Source: Metabacillus sp. B2-18 (GTDB lineage Bacteria; Bacillota; Bacilli; Bacillales; Bacillaceae). Taken from it: a stretch of 64,000 nt of DNA. Where the stretch lies: NCBI RefSeq assembly GCF_021117275.1, contig NZ_CP088245.1, forward strand, positions 3,571,501 through 3,635,500, written 5' to 3'. Of this stretch, positions 9,843 through 20,096 are shown in pieces (within the stretch, counting starts at the first letter, position 1; each line of letters begins with the position of its first letter). The notes under the pieces are model-generated. The model did not search any database. It was given only the letters and a program-made list of their open reading frames with translations, and was not told the DNA's origin. The position numbers and the translations under genes were made by a program.

Positions 9843-10709
9843 TTAATAGGCATACACAAGATCACCTATTTTTGAATCTGTTAATTTATCAGCAAAATAA
9901 GCATGCAGTAACTCATTTTCATCCATTTGAGAAATCTTCACGCCATCTCTTTCAACAATTATTAAGTGCTTACAGCCTCTTTGAAATTGAAGAAGCACAT
10001 CATAAATGAGCTCATTTTCTTCCACAACAATTGGCTTTATATGATTAATTGATGCCTGTTTTCCATAATATCTTTCCATTAAAAATCGTAGACAACTGTA
10101 CATTCTGTTTTTATGTTCATGATACAAACTATAAATAAGGAAAGTAGTAATGATCCACATATTAAGATGTGTTGGTGAAAACAACACCGTACTCACTACG
10201 TATAATCCTAAAAAGATAAGAGAAGAAATCATCATATGAAAGTGGGCTTTTTGATATGACCAAAAATTTGAGAATAAAATAAATAACAGCTTTCCGCCAT
10301 CAAGGGGCCAGATTGGTAATAAATTAAAAAGAAGAATGGTCATATTATAAAACGAAAACAGTTGATAATCATCCGGGTTTACGAACCCGAAAAAATACAA
10401 TAGAAAAACTGTACCTTGAAGCCAAAGATGCTGGATAGGACCTGCAAGCACCACAATAAACTCTTCTTTTAATGAGCGATTACCATGTTCATCAACCTCG
10501 GCAACCCCACCAAATGGGAGAAGCATAATATTTTTTATCCTCCAAGAAAAAAAATGAGCACTTATTGCATGGCCCATTTCATGTACAAAAATAATAATCA
10601 TTAAAAAGAAGAGGGGTTTGAAATTTGCAGTAACGATACTAATAGCAATCATGACCCATAACAAAGGATGTATATGAATTTTTTGTAGAAGTGAAAGATA
10701 TTTACTCAA
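9843..10709 (-). CDS. spoIVFB: Stage IV sporulation intramembrane protease SpoIVFB
   Basis: Site-2-type metalloprotease that removes the pro-sequence of sigma-K in the mother cell. The 288-residue protein has several membrane segments. The zinc motif HEMGH has His43, Glu44 and His47, and a second motif NLLPIWPLDGGK contains Asp137; these are the same positions as in B. subtilis. The C-terminal part resembles the CBS-like domain of that enzyme. Its start overlaps the end of spoIVFA by eight bases, so translation is probably coupled to its inhibitor/partner. Confidence 0.97.
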   Translation of the reverse strand: MSKYLSLLQKIHIHPLLWVMIAISIVTANFKPLFFLMIIIFVHEMGHAISAHFFSWRIKNIMLLPFGGVAEVDEHGNRSLKEEFIVVLAGPIQHLWLQGTVFLLYFFGFVNPDDYQLFSFYNMTILLFNLLPIWPLDGGKLLFILFSNFWSYQKAHFHMMISSLIFLGLYVVSTVLFSPTHLNMWIITTFLIYSLYHEHKNRMYSCLRFLMERYYGKQASINHIKPIVVEENELIYDVLLQFQRGCKHLIIVERDGVKISQMDENELLHAYFADKLTDSKIGDLVYAY

Positions 10710-11493
10710 ATTGAATCACCTGAATTGGGTCTATAAATGCATCGCCCTTTTTAATCGCAAAATAATACGTTCCTTTTTGATTTTCAGAAAGTTTTATTTT
10801 ACCTAACTCCTTACCTTTTTCAACATAGTCATAAAGAGCAACATCCACTTTATCTAAGTTTCCATACCATGACTTTGTGCCATCAGCATGTTGAAGAACA
10901 ATCGTAAGCCCTGTTTGATCTTTTTCGCCAGCTTCGATGATAATCCCCTCATTCATCGCTTCAACAGATGGTCGATTCGTTTCCACCATTATTCCTTGTC
11001 CATTGTCTTTAAATGACTCTAACACCTTACCTGAGGCCGGTACAGCAAGTTGTACCATTTGAGTATCGTTCTCTGTCTCTGTTTTGTTTTCGTCCTTTGG
11101 TTGAAATAAAGCTAGTGGTTCTCCAAACTGATCTTGATACCATTTAGATACAGTCGCAAATTGAAACTCTTCCTCAAGTGAATAATTGATTACCGATTTA
11201 GCTTGATCAAACATCGGTGCTCCATTTTTAAAGACAATCGCTGTGACAAGAACCAATATAGCAGAAAATAAGATCTTAAACATAAATACTTCTGTTCGAA
11301 AGAGTGGGTGTCCTCCGTTTGGCTTGCCAGGTCCCCCCTCATATGTAGGAGGAGAATAAATACCACCATATCGCTCTTCATCACTTATAAATAAGGAGGT
11401 ACGACTTGGTTCGTGACTATTTCCATTTGATAAACCTTTTTCGCGTTTCCGCTTTGCAATTCTTTTTCTTACTTCATCCGCTCGATGACTCAT
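10702..11493 (-). CDS. spoIVFA: Stage IV sporulation protein SpoIVFA
   Basis: Membrane protein that holds SpoIVFB inactive, with BofA, until the SpoIVB signal arrives. The 263-residue product starts MSHRADEVRKRIAKRKREK. It has one membrane segment (about residues 77-95) and a C-terminal degenerate M23/LytM-like domain (GIIIEAGEKDQTGLTIVLQH ... GTYYFAIKKGD). The ATG at 11493 is chosen because an AAAGGA site lies nine bases upstream; starts further up lack one. The length matches the B. subtilis protein (264). Confidence 0.95.
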   Translation of the reverse strand: MSHRADEVRKRIAKRKREKGLSNGNSHEPSRTSLFISDEERYGGIYSPPTYEGGPGKPNGGHPLFRTEVFMFKILFSAILVLVTAIVFKNGAPMFDQAKSVINYSLEEEFQFATVSKWYQDQFGEPLALFQPKDENKTETENDTQMVQLAVPASGKVLESFKDNGQGIMVETNRPSVEAMNEGIIIEAGEKDQTGLTIVLQHADGTKSWYGNLDKVDVALYDYVEKGKELGKIKLSENQKGTYYFAIKKGDAFIDPIQVIQFE

Positions 11494-11635
11494 CCCCATC
11501 CATCCTTTTAGCAAGTTTGTACAAGTGTATGCCTTGTCCTGCCAGGATATGAACAAAAAATGACCGGTATCAAAATTCACCATTGTAAAATGGTTAGAAT
11601 TAAGACACCAGTCATTTAATCTATAAATCTAGTAT

Positions 11636-12439
11636 TTAAACTCGTACACCGAAGAATTTTTTTAGTTTTACAAACATCCCTTTATTTTGATCTTCTAAAG
11701 ATTGTAATGGGACGGATTCTCCAAGAATTCGACGAGCAATATTTCTGTAGGCAATTGCTGCACGGTTATCTGGATTCATCGCAATCGGCTCACCATTGTT
11801 AGATGCCTTAATAACATCATCATCATCAGCGACAATGCCGATTAAATCAATCGATAAATGTGTCACTATTTCATCTACATCAAGCATATCTCCATTTTTC
11901 ACTAAATGGTTGCGAATTCGATTAACAATAAGTTTAGGTGGTTCAATTTCTTCTTGTTCTAGTAACCCAATAATTCGGTCTGCATCACGAACAGCTGAAA
12001 TTTCAGGTGTTGTAACAACAATTGCTTTATCCGCACCGGCCACCGCATTTTTATATCCTTGTTCGATGCCAGCAGGACAGTCAATAACGATATAATCATA
12101 ATCTTGTTTTAATTCATTAATGAGCTTTTTCATTTGTTCCGGTTTAACAGCCGTTTTATCACTTGTTTGCGCAGCAGGTAATAAATATAGTAAATCCTCA
12201 AAACGCTTGTCCTTTACAAGTGCCTGATGCATTTTACAACGACCTTCAACCACATCTACTAAATCATAAATAATTCGGTTCTCAAGCCCCATTACAACAT
12301 CCAGGTTTCGAAGACCGATGTCTGTATCTACTAGACAAACTCGTTTGCCTAATATAGCTAAAGCTGTCCCAATATTTGCCGATGTCGTTGTCTTACCAAC
12401 GCCACCTTTACCTGAGGTAATGACAATTGCTTCACCCAT
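11636..12439 (-). CDS. minD: Septum site-determining ATPase MinD
   Basis: Membrane-associated ATPase that recruits MinC and blocks division at the poles. The 267-residue protein has the deviant Walker A motif GKGGVGKTT near residue 10, switch motifs DTDIGLRNLD and DCPAGIEQG, and a C-terminal amphipathic membrane-targeting helix (FVKLKKFFGV). It follows minC after two bases, the usual minCD pair. Confidence 0.98.
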   Translation of the reverse strand: MGEAIVITSGKGGVGKTTTSANIGTALAILGKRVCLVDTDIGLRNLDVVMGLENRIIYDLVDVVEGRCKMHQALVKDKRFEDLLYLLPAAQTSDKTAVKPEQMKKLINELKQDYDYIVIDCPAGIEQGYKNAVAGADKAIVVTTPEISAVRDADRIIGLLEQEEIEPPKLIVNRIRNHLVKNGDMLDVDEIVTHLSIDLIGIVADDDDVIKASNNGEPIAMNPDNRAAIAYRNIARRILGESVPLQSLEDQNKGMFVKLKKFFGVRV

Positions 12440-12441
12440 TG

Positions 12442-13125
12442 TTAGATTCCCCCTTCAAACCTCGTTAAATTCGGTCGTAGATGAGTAAGTTGCTGTAATC
12501 TCTCAATTACCATTTCTTCGTCTTCATTAATATAAGCACATTCCATCTCATTACCTTCGTTTGGTATATGATCTGGAGCCCGATTAATAACCTCACCGAT
12601 GCGCAGCTGTGTTGGCTTCATTATTGAAGCAGCAATTACAGCTTGTTGATTTCCATTTACACCAGCATGCGCAATACCTCTTAACGCTCCTAGAACAAAA
12701 ATATTCCCAGTGGCACTTACTGTTCCACCTGGATTCACATCACCTATTAGCAGTAGATCTCCATTCACCTTAAGAACTTGACCGGAGCGCACAATTTTCG
12801 TAATAGAAACGATCTCCGTCTCTCTTTTTAATCTTAGTGCCTCATCCTTCGTCATAACATTACTATCAATTGACTCTACCAAAAGATTCCGCTTCTGCTT
12901 AATAACCGATTCTAGTTTTTCTCGCTGATTCTTATCTATGAAACGATTTCCAACCTTTACATTAACTCCAATAACCGGACCGCCTTGTTGAACATATTGC
13001 TTTAAAGACAGCATTTCCTCAAGCTCCTGGAGCAATTGGTCAAAAGAACATGAATCATCGAGATGTAACGTTAAGCCATCTTTAGTGCCTTTTATCGTAA
13101 CATATTGCTGTTTTTGGACCTTCAT
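12442..13125 (-). CDS. minC: Septum site-determining protein MinC
   Basis: Inhibitor of FtsZ polymerisation. The 227-residue protein has an N-terminal FtsZ-inhibiting domain (1-100) and a C-terminal beta-helix that binds MinD ([27 protein letters not shown]). The ATG at 13125 has GAGGTGA five bases upstream and gives nearly the B. subtilis length (226). Translation is probably coupled to minD. Confidence 0.96.
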   Translation of the reverse strand: MKVQKQQYVTIKGTKDGLTLHLDDSCSFDQLLQELEEMLSLKQYVQQGGPVIGVNVKVGNRFIDKNQREKLESVIKQKRNLLVESIDSNVMTKDEALRLKRETEIVSITKIVRSGQVLKVNGDLLLIGDVNPGGTVSATGNIFVLGALRGIAHAGVNGNQQAVIAASIMKPTQLRIGEVINRAPDHIPNEGNEMECAYINEDEEMVIERLQQLTHLRPNLTRFEGGI

Positions 13126-13329
13126 GACGTTCACCTCAACGATTTTACTATTCGACAGAAATGCTCTAAATCCTTTTTATACTATCAAATAATATAAGAT
13201 TTTAGGAAAGATAGTATATGAAAAACTAAGACTTTTGCCATAGAACTTGATAATAAGCCGAGTTTTTCTAATGTAATCATATCATTCATTTTATATTGAA
13301 TGTTATAGGAACCTCATTGCCAGTTAATC

Positions 13330-13848
13330 TTAATCCTCTGACTCTGCCAACTTTAATTTCGTTAAAAATGTTTTTAATGGATAAATAAATAAACCAGCAA
13401 CAACAAGATTCATTGCCAAGGTTGGAAGTAACCTTAACGTTGTAAAATCATAGAGAGACATTTTTGTTGCATCAATTAAATAGTTAATTCCATAAACATA
13501 GTATTCAAGCACAGATATAGCTAAGAGAGTAAGAAATAATACAATTAATACGTGTCCATGTAGTACCTTCATTGCCTTTGATATAAGATAGGCCAAGAAT
13601 CCGTATGCAAAAAGATAAATTCCCATGACTTCAATATAAATAATATCGTGTAAAAGTCCAAATATAAAGCCAAATAACATACCTTGGGTACGATTTAAGT
13701 ATACAGTTATGAAAATGACAAAAATTAAAATAAATCTCGGAACAAATATATAATCTTCGGATATAAATGAAAGTGAAACTAAATGTGCAAAGATGCTTTC
13801 ACTTATAAAAGAAAAAAAGACAAGAAAAGGAAGAATGAAACGTCTCAA
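13330..13848 (-). CDS. mreD: Rod shape-determining protein MreD
   Basis: Integral membrane component of the elongasome, which guides peptidoglycan synthesis along the cylinder. The 172-residue protein is almost entirely hydrophobic, with five or six predicted membrane segments. It carries the family's GMLFGFIFGLLHDI motif. Its ATG overlaps the mreC stop region by four bases. Confidence 0.95.
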   Translation of the reverse strand: MRRFILPFLVFFSFISESIFAHLVSLSFISEDYIFVPRFILIFVIFITVYLNRTQGMLFGFIFGLLHDIIYIEVMGIYLFAYGFLAYLISKAMKVLHGHVLIVLFLTLLAISVLEYYVYGINYLIDATKMSLYDFTTLRLLPTLAMNLVVAGLFIYPLKTFLTKLKLAESED

Positions 13849-14777
13849 GATTCCTCCTCCTCCTCTTCAGCCAATGCTTCCACCGGATCTTCTGATGCTG
13901 CGTTTCGCTTCGCTACCCATACCCGGTCAATATCGTAAAAATTAGCTGCAGGCTTTACATAGGCCATTTGTTCCAACCCATAAGAATCAGGCTCTACTTC
14001 GGTAATCTCCCCAATAAGAATTCCTCCAGGGAAAACTCCTCCTATGCCTGCTGTTATGACTTTTTGACCTTCCACAAGCTTAACATTTGATTCAATTCGA
14101 CGAAGCAGAAGGGCTCCTTTTTCTTCGTCATAACCTTCAATTAACCCTGTAATTTTCTCATTATTTTTAGTTGTGTCGTTTTCTTTTTCATCACCATCTG
14201 CTACTGGCAGTGGTTGCACCTCAGCTGATATTCGATTTTTCAAATCTGTTGCACTTAAAAGTTGTACAGTCGATGTGAATTGAGAGGTTGATTTTACTTT
14301 CCCAACCAGTCCCTGTGCTGTGACAACAGCCATGTTCGGCTCAACCCCGTCTTGTTCTCCTTTATCAATGGATACATAGTCATACCATTTATCTGGATTT
14401 CGACCTATAACAGCTGAAAATATTGGATTATAATCCCTTAAATCGGCAACCTTTCCAAGCTCAGCCTTTAGTTTTTCATTTTCAATTTTGTACTCTTGTA
14501 AATCAGCTTCAAGCTGCATATATTCATCAAGTCTACTTTTTAGTAGCTCATTTTCTTCATACGTATTTTTTAAATCGTTCACATTTTCAAAGAAGTTTGA
14601 TACGTATGTTGCAGGCTTATGAAAAATTGATTGAAAAACACTTACGGTGTCTTGCAAAAATTGTTCCGGCCATGATAGCTCTCGATTATCTTTTAAAGAA
14701 AAACCAATCAATGCCACTAAAACGATCACACTTACTAGTAACAAGATAAGGCGTTTATTTAGAAAAAACTGTGGCAT
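13845..14777 (-). CDS. mreC: Rod shape-determining protein MreC
   Basis: Extracytoplasmic scaffold of the elongasome. The 310-residue product has one N-terminal membrane helix (LILLLVSVIVLVALIGF), a coiled coil (about residues 70-107) and the two-barrel MreC domain (AVIGRNPDKWYDYVSIDKG ... VVTAQGLVGKV). It ends in a run of glutamates. The ATG at 14777 has GAGGGTG six bases upstream. Confidence 0.96.
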   Translation of the reverse strand: MPQFFLNKRLILLLVSVIVLVALIGFSLKDNRELSWPEQFLQDTVSVFQSIFHKPATYVSNFFENVNDLKNTYEENELLKSRLDEYMQLEADLQEYKIENEKLKAELGKVADLRDYNPIFSAVIGRNPDKWYDYVSIDKGEQDGVEPNMAVVTAQGLVGKVKSTSQFTSTVQLLSATDLKNRISAEVQPLPVADGDEKENDTTKNNEKITGLIEGYDEEKGALLLRRIESNVKLVEGQKVITAGIGGVFPGGILIGEITEVEPDSYGLEQMAYVKPAANFYDIDRVWVAKRNAASEDPVEALAEEEEEES

Positions 14778-14900
14778 GATGAACACCCTCTTATTTCTAA
14801 TTTAGTAGAAAAACTCGGCTTAGCGCCAAGTAGAATGGCGAAAACCTTTGTCTTTTTTATCCTATTATTGCAGGAGAATCTTATTCTTCTTACTAACATA

Positions 14901-14935
14901 AAACAGAGCCAGCACTGCGAGTCAGTACCAGCCTG
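14901..14935 (-). terminator. Terminator-like hairpin between mreB and mreC
   Basis: On the minus strand GGCTGGTACTG and CAGTGCTGGCT pair over 11 positions with G-U pairs around ACTCG, followed by CTGTTTTATG. The T run is short, so this may attenuate rather than end transcription from mreB into mreC. Confidence 0.6.
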
Positions 14936-14961
14936 ATTTATAAAACTATTGCTTACAAAAG

Positions 14962-15984
14962 TTAACGACTGTCTCTAGCTTTATTTTTAAACAAATGAAT
15001 ATGCTCTAAAGCTTTACCTGTTCCGATTGCAACACAATCTAACGGATCTTCTGCAATTAATACCGGCATATTCGTTTCTTCACCAATCACCTTATCAAGG
15101 TTGCGAAGAAGGGCTCCCCCTCCTGTTAACACAATTCCACGATCCATAATATCCGCAGCAAGCTCTGGTGGAGTTTTTTCCAATGTATTTTTCACTGAAT
15201 CAACAATCATATAAACCGTGTCTTTTAGGGCTTCGGCAATTTCCTCAGCCGTAATCTCAATTGTTTTCGGTAATCCTGTTAATAAGTCACGTCCACGAAT
15301 ATCCATGTTTTCCACGCCATCAGGAGAACCTGCTGAACCAATTTCTACTTTGATCGCTTCAGCCGTACGATCACCAATCATTAAGTTATATGTTTTGCGA
15401 ATGTATGTAGTAATAGCCTCATCCATTTCATCACCGGCAACACGAATTGATTGACTTGTAACAATTCCACCTAGTGAAATAATGGCTACTTCCGTCGTTC
15501 CTCCACCAATATCAACAACCATACTACCTGTTGGTTCCCAAACAGGCAGATTTGCACCGATAGCAGCAGCAAATGGCTCTTCTATTGTATAAGCATCACG
15601 GGCACCTGCTTGTCTTGTTGCATCAATAACTGCTCTTTCCTCTACCGCTGTTATACCTGAAGGAACACAAACCATAACATAAGGCTTTCTTGAGAAAACA
15701 CCTTTTGTTTTCGTTGCTTGCTTAATATAATACTTCATCATTGTTGCTGTTGTTTCATAATCCGCAATAACGCCATCCTTCATTGGTCGAAGGGCAACGA
15801 CATTTCCTGGCGTACGTCCGATCATGTTTTTTGCATCATTACCAACGGCAACAATTTGCTTTGTGTCTGTTTGCAGAGCAACTACAGATGGCTCCCTAAC
15901 AACAATTCCTCTTCCTTTAACAAACACAAGTGTGTTTGCAGTCCCCAAATCTATTCCAAGGTCTCTTGTACCAATACCGAACAT
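14962..15984 (-). CDS. mreB: Rod shape-determining actin homologue MreB
   Basis: Bacterial actin that forms membrane-bound filaments directing lateral wall synthesis. The 340-residue protein has the actin phosphate-1 loop [17 protein letters not shown], the phosphate-2 motif [18 protein letters not shown] and the adenosine motif [15 protein letters not shown]. It heads the mreB-mreC-mreD unit, followed by minCD, as in B. subtilis. Confidence 0.98.
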   Translation of the reverse strand: MFGIGTRDLGIDLGTANTLVFVKGRGIVVREPSVVALQTDTKQIVAVGNDAKNMIGRTPGNVVALRPMKDGVIADYETTATMMKYYIKQATKTKGVFSRKPYVMVCVPSGITAVEERAVIDATRQAGARDAYTIEEPFAAAIGANLPVWEPTGSMVVDIGGGTTEVAIISLGGIVTSQSIRVAGDEMDEAITTYIRKTYNLMIGDRTAEAIKVEIGSAGSPDGVENMDIRGRDLLTGLPKTIEITAEEIAEALKDTVYMIVDSVKNTLEKTPPELAADIMDRGIVLTGGGALLRNLDKVIGEETNMPVLIAEDPLDCVAIGTGKALEHIHLFKNKARDSR

Positions 15985-16203
15985 AGGGTGTATCTTCCTT
16001 TCTGAAACGAAATATGCTTTTGCTTATTTTTATGAAAATTGACAGAATGCAACTTTCTTCTTTTTGAGGTTAGCTTGCTCGTTACTAACAAGTGAGTTCT
16101 TTTTCGTAACTTTTCTTCATCTTCCATAAAAACATGAGCTTTTTTGGTGACCCTAAAAAACCCATAAGACTTATTATATCGTAATTGCTCAAAAAAAAAA
16201 GTA

Positions 16204-16407
16204 TTACATGTAGCCTTTTTCTTTCAGACTAACAAATTTTTGTTCACCAATGATAAGATGGTCCAAAAGTTCTATGCCTAACACCTTTCCACATTCTGAT
16301 AACCGTTTTGTTACCTCAATGTCTTCTCTACTCGGTGACGGGTCACCAGAAGGATGATTATGGATGCATATTAAAGAAGCTGCAGATCTTTTTAAAGCTT
16401 CCTTAAA
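16204..16407 (-). CDS. radC: radC, second exon (C-terminal 67 residues)
   Basis: This continues radC after the group II intron. It encodes [20 protein letters not shown], then GDPSPSRED, and ends [15 protein letters not shown] with TAA at 16204-16206. It contains the JAMM/MPN metal-site motif [14 protein letters not shown] that defines the RadC family. Without splicing this half has no start codon or ribosome binding site. Joined to exon 1 at the predicted sites it gives a 229-residue RadC, close to the B. subtilis length (231), with no frameshift or stop. Confidence 0.93.
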   Translation of the reverse strand, partial: FKEALKRSAASLICIHNHPSGDPSPSREDIEVTKRLSECGKVLGIELLDHLIIGEQKFVSLKEKGYM

Positions 16408-16469
16408 GTAGGGTAAGAACCCGGCGCCTTGCTTAGTTGCCTAAGTAGGTTTCCAAGAACTCCCCTCCA

Positions 16470-16503
16470 AACCGTACGTACTCCTCTCAGAGTATACGGC
16501 TTT
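16470..16503 (-). ncRNA. Group II intron domain V
   Basis: On the minus strand the hairpin AAAGCCGTATACTCTGAGAG, then GAGTACGTACGGTTT, pairs over its length. It contains the AGC catalytic triad and a GAGA-like tetraloop expected of domain V. It lies just after the stop codon of the intron-encoded protein, and domain VI must occupy the roughly 60 bases left before the 3' splice site. Confidence 0.85.
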
Positions 16504-16510
16504 CCATTTA

Positions 16511-18322
16511 TCAATCTAACTTTCCATTGTGTAAGTCATGGTGGCATTTTACACACATGGCAATCGTCTTGCGATTTCTTGCAATCATGGTTTGTTCCCA
16601 TCGTTTCTTACCTTTTAAATCTTTAAGTTTATTGACATGATGCATTTCTAATGGAACATTTTCTGCACCACACCATTCACACTTTTCAGCTAAGAGGCGT
16701 TCAATGAGGCTTGTTCTGCCACCGTAAAGTAACGTATTTTCAATTATATCGACTGATTGTTTATTGATTTCCGAGTTCTTTTCCATTCGTTGTTCCGTAA
16801 AAAAGGCAATTTTAGGACCATCCTTCGTTTTATAATGTATACCGAATTTCCCGTTTATCGAAAATTCTGTAATGATTTTACTAACGGTACTTTTATATTT
16901 ACTGGCATACGTTTTAATCATGCTGTATTTCATTGTTTGACGGAAAGATTGAAGTACATGCACATTGCTTGCTAGACGAAAATAATGATATAATCCTTCA
17001 ATTTCCGCATTATACGTACGAAGAATTTCAAGGTCATCGTTATGCACTAGATACGGACGATGAACAGGTTTCCACCCATTGTTGCTGCCAATTTTTAATG
17101 CACCTAAATTGATGAGTTTTTTGATATATTTCTCATGTGGTACGAATAGCTTCGTTTGATAGTTGAACTTTCGCTTTTTCGTACCATTTGACATTTTCAT
17201 TCTTTGCCAATCTCTTGCTACTCGAATGTCGTATCCTAGAAATCTAGCGTTTGTCTTACTATTTGTTATCAACGTTTTTTCAGCACTTAATTCTAATTTG
17301 AGTTTATCTGCTAGGTAATCTGTTAAATCCTTCTTGATTTGTTCAGCTTCTTTATTACTGCCAATAACCCCGATAATAAAATCATCAGCGTATCTCACAT
17401 ATTTCATTCGACGGTAGTTCGGGTCAAAGAGGTCTTTGCTCTCATGGCTTTGTAACTCTTTATATAGAGCTTTTAATTTTCTAAGCCTTTCAGCTTTTTC
17501 TTCTTCAGTTAACCGTTCCCAATCACGTTTATTTTTACTTTTACTATGATTAATCTTTGATGCTACGTTATGATAGATAAGATTATGTCTGCGCTTTTTA
17601 CCTTTGTTATAGTCCAGTGCATATTGTTCTACATATTTATCTAATTCATGCAGATAAATATTCGATAATAACGGACTAATTATGCCACCCTGAGGGGTTC
17701 CACTGTAAGTTTTGTGAAAAGTCCATTCTTCTACATAACCTGCTCTAAGGAATTTCCAAATTAAATTAATTAATTTCTCGTCCCTGATACGTTTTCGTAA
17801 AAGCCCAATTAATACATGATGGTCGATATTGTCAAAGAAACCTTTTATATCACCCTCAATAAACCATCTCGTACCTGTAAACGTGTTACGTATTTCTTTT
17901 AAAGCCGTGTGACAGCTACGATTTGGTCGAAAACCATGCGAATGATTTGAGAATTGTGGCTCATAAATACTTTCTAAAATGCTCCGAACAACTTCTTGCA
18001 CTAATTTATCCTCAAAAGTCGGGATACCCAAAGGTCGTGGCTTTCCATTTTTCTTAGGGATATATGTTCTGCGCGCTGGTTTTGGTTGATAAGACTGCTC
18101 TTTTAATTTTTCAATCAAACGCTCGATTCTTTCTAAGCTTATTCCATCAATAGTGTCATTATTGACACCTTTTGTATTGCTTCCTTTATTCGAATAGAGT
18201 TTGGCATAGGCTGCTAGATAAAACTCGGTATTATACAAATTTCGATACAACCGTTCAAATACGTACGTTTTATTTTGAGCTTTGGAAGTTAGACTGTTTA
18301 ACACTACTTTTGGATTTCTCAT
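16511..18322 (-). CDS. Group II intron reverse transcriptase/maturase with HNH endonuclease
   Basis: LtrA-like multifunctional protein (603 residues; LtrA has 599) that helps its intron fold, splice and retrohome. Reverse transcriptase blocks run from about residue 60 (RRTYIPKKNGKPRPLGIPTF, HGFRPNRSCHTAL, YSGTPQGGIISPLLSNIYLH) to the active site YVRYADDFIIG near 313. A maturase (X) domain follows. The C-terminal HNH endonuclease (548-603) has CEWCG, EMHHVNKLKDLKG and the MCVKCHHDLH zinc pair. All motifs are intact, so the element is probably still mobile. Similarity to LtrA points to the mitochondrial-like class. Confidence 0.95.
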   Translation of the reverse strand: MRNPKVVLNSLTSKAQNKTYVFERLYRNLYNTEFYLAAYAKLYSNKGSNTKGVNNDTIDGISLERIERLIEKLKEQSYQPKPARRTYIPKKNGKPRPLGIPTFEDKLVQEVVRSILESIYEPQFSNHSHGFRPNRSCHTALKEIRNTFTGTRWFIEGDIKGFFDNIDHHVLIGLLRKRIRDEKLINLIWKFLRAGYVEEWTFHKTYSGTPQGGIISPLLSNIYLHELDKYVEQYALDYNKGKKRRHNLIYHNVASKINHSKSKNKRDWERLTEEEKAERLRKLKALYKELQSHESKDLFDPNYRRMKYVRYADDFIIGVIGSNKEAEQIKKDLTDYLADKLKLELSAEKTLITNSKTNARFLGYDIRVARDWQRMKMSNGTKKRKFNYQTKLFVPHEKYIKKLINLGALKIGSNNGWKPVHRPYLVHNDDLEILRTYNAEIEGLYHYFRLASNVHVLQSFRQTMKYSMIKTYASKYKSTVSKIITEFSINGKFGIHYKTKDGPKIAFFTEQRMEKNSEINKQSVDIIENTLLYGGRTSLIERLLAEKCEWCGAENVPLEMHHVNKLKDLKGKKRWEQTMIARNRKTIAMCVKCHHDLHNGKLD

Positions 18323-18932
18323 AGAGCCTCACGCTCCTTCCCAATTTGGTATTAAACTAGATAAACTGCTCCCCTTCGCCATGTAATAGGCTTTCCCTAT
18401 CTCGGACTACTACGAGAGCTCCGTTGCCATATCAGATATTCAGCATCATCTTTCTTGCCTTTCAGCTTGAAATTTTTCATCCAATTGGACATTATGCATA
18501 GCTGTATTTACAGCGTTCTGACTTAGGCAATCCCCATTTAGACATATAGAAACATAGCATTTCATAGTTTCGGATATGATTTTCACTCGTTTCTTCCATA
18601 TAGAAGATGGACAAAGCAGTATCACTTCATATTTCTCGAAGTTTTTAAGAAACATGCATACTTCGCACAGCGTAAATCGTTACCTCCCGCTGAAGGTCCC
18701 CGTAGTCCTCCTTGAGCTATCATTCAAGCAATTCAGCTTTCATCCTTATCTATGAATTTCATCTCGCCATTCAGTCGTGCCTTGGTAACTAGACAACTTA
18801 TGGCTTTTCCAACATGCTACACTCCCCGCTTGGTTTCCCTTACGGATAAGTTGGCTGATGATAGGGTAAAGAATGTGATATTTCCCTACTGCTTTGCTAA
18901 TGCAGATTTTCTAAATGTCCTTATGGGCGCAC

Positions 18933-19418
18933 AACCTCCCTCGGATGTACAATCGATGCGTTAAGACTGCCGATAAACACGGTTTGTTTATGAAGCACTT
19001 GATTTTTTGTATTCAAGTATAGACAAACAAAGTGTTCTTGACTTAAAAAGCGCATTTCTTCCATCACATAATTTGCACCATCTTGCGGAGAGCGTATAAC
19101 ATAACGATCTTCATAAGTTAAACGGTTGAATCTGCGACCAAGTTCAAGAGCAGCTAATATTTGGACGGCCTTAGCCGTTCCAATCCCTGAAATTGTCGTG
19201 ATCTCCTCAACAGATGCGTCTTTTAACATTCTTAAGCCTTCAAAATGCTTTAACAGTTTTTGTGACAAATCTAGTACAGATTCTTTCTTTGTGCCTGTTC
19301 GTAACAAAATGGCTAATAGTTCCTGATTAGAAAGTTTATCTGGACCTTCGTTTAACAAGCGTTCTCTCGGTCGTTCATCTTGAGGGAAATCCCGGATTTT
19401 AAAAGTTGATGTTTCCAT
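18933..19418 (-). CDS. radC: radC, first exon (N-terminal 162 residues)
   Basis: N-terminal part of the RadC/MPN-domain protein, historically linked to DNA repair but of uncertain role. It begins METSTFKIRDFPQDERPRER. It has the helix-hairpin-helix-like UPF0758 domain (LSNQELLAILLRTG, ISGIGTAKAVQILAALELGRR). It ends at NASIVHPREV, immediately before the JAMM motif encoded in exon 2. Unspliced translation would add only Val-Arg-Pro before a stop, giving a protein without its metal site. The position between mreB and maf is the conserved one. Confidence 0.95.
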
Positions 19419-19526
19419 TTATCCTCCTTCATTTCCCTTTCTGCTCTGTTCATTCTTTTCTCTATGTGTAATAGAATGTTTCCTTTGTTACCTTTTTATG
19501 CCACAAAATGATTTACAATTTTCCTC

Positions 19527-20096
19527 TTACCATGTGAACCCCGCTGCAACAAGCTCTCTTTTTGTTCTAGCGATCGGCAGACCAACTACTGAATAATAAT
19601 CACCATGTATTTCCTTTACAAGCAATGATCCATACCCTTGAATTCCGTATGCACCTGCTTTGTCCATTGGCTCACCTGTTTGAACATATTCATCAATTTC
19701 CTTATCTGTTAAAGAATAAATCGTTACGCTCGTTTTTTCAGAAAAACAACGCACATCATCGTTGTTTATAAGACATACTCCGGTATACACCTCATGTGTT
19801 TTTCCTGAAAGCATTTTAAGCATTTGCACGGCTTCAGAGAAGTCCTTAGGCTTACCTAGCATTTTTCCTTCATAAACAACAAGCGTGTCTGATCCAATAA
19901 CAAAAGCATTTGAAACATTTTCGGCTACACTTTTGGCTTTTTGCTCAGCCAATGATTGAACCATTTCGGCAGGACTGAGCTTCTCGTCAACAACCTCCTC
20001 CACCTCACTGGCAATCACTTCAAAAGGAAGTTGGAGAAGCTCTAGAAGTTCTTTTCTACGGGGAGAAGCTGAAGCTAAAATGAGGTTTTTTTTCAT
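19527..20096 (-). CDS. maf: Maf family nucleotide pyrophosphatase
   Basis: Maf proteins hydrolyse nucleoside triphosphates such as dTTP and UTP, and overproduction affects septum formation in B. subtilis. The 189-residue product has the signature [15 protein letters not shown] at the N-terminus, the catalytic [17 protein letters not shown] segment (Asp near 70) and [17 protein letters not shown]. It lies between radC and spoIIB, as in B. subtilis. Confidence 0.96.
   Translation of the reverse strand: MKKNLILASASPRRKELLELLQLPFEVIASEVEEVVDEKLSPAEMVQSLAEQKAKSVAENVSNAFVIGSDTLVVYEGKMLGKPKDFSEAVQMLKMLSGKTHEVYTGVCLINNDDVRCFSEKTSVTIYSLTDKEIDEYVQTGEPMDKAGAYGIQGYGSLLVKEIHGDYYSVVGLPIARTKRELVAAGFTW

Larger units (their letters stand above)
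16408..18932 (-). mobile_element. Group II intron inserted in radC
   Basis: A 2525-base intron in the same orientation as radC. Its 5' end reads GTGCGCCC, matching the group IIA consensus and Ll.LtrB, directly after the radC codon GTT (Val162). Its 3' end reads CCCTAC, with the usual AY ending, directly before TTTAAGG of exon 2. About 610 bases of ribozyme domains I-IV precede an intact 603-residue intron-encoded protein, and domains V-VI follow. Both boundaries were set by keeping the RadC reading frame and by the intron consensus ends, and the two agree exactly. Confidence 0.94.

Noticed and set aside
14423..14749. 108-residue plus-strand ORF opposite mreC
   Set aside because: Antisense to the mreC coiled coil, with no ribosome binding site; composition reflects the complementary strand.
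18446..18655. 69-residue minus-strand ORF upstream of the intron reverse transcriptase
   Set aside because: It lies in the structured 5' part of the ribozyme, has no convincing ribosome binding site and no recognisable domain.
16204..19418. radC as a pseudogene broken by an insertion
   Set aside because: The insertion is a group II intron in sense orientation, both exons are intact, and removing it at consensus ends restores the frame and the conserved metal motif.
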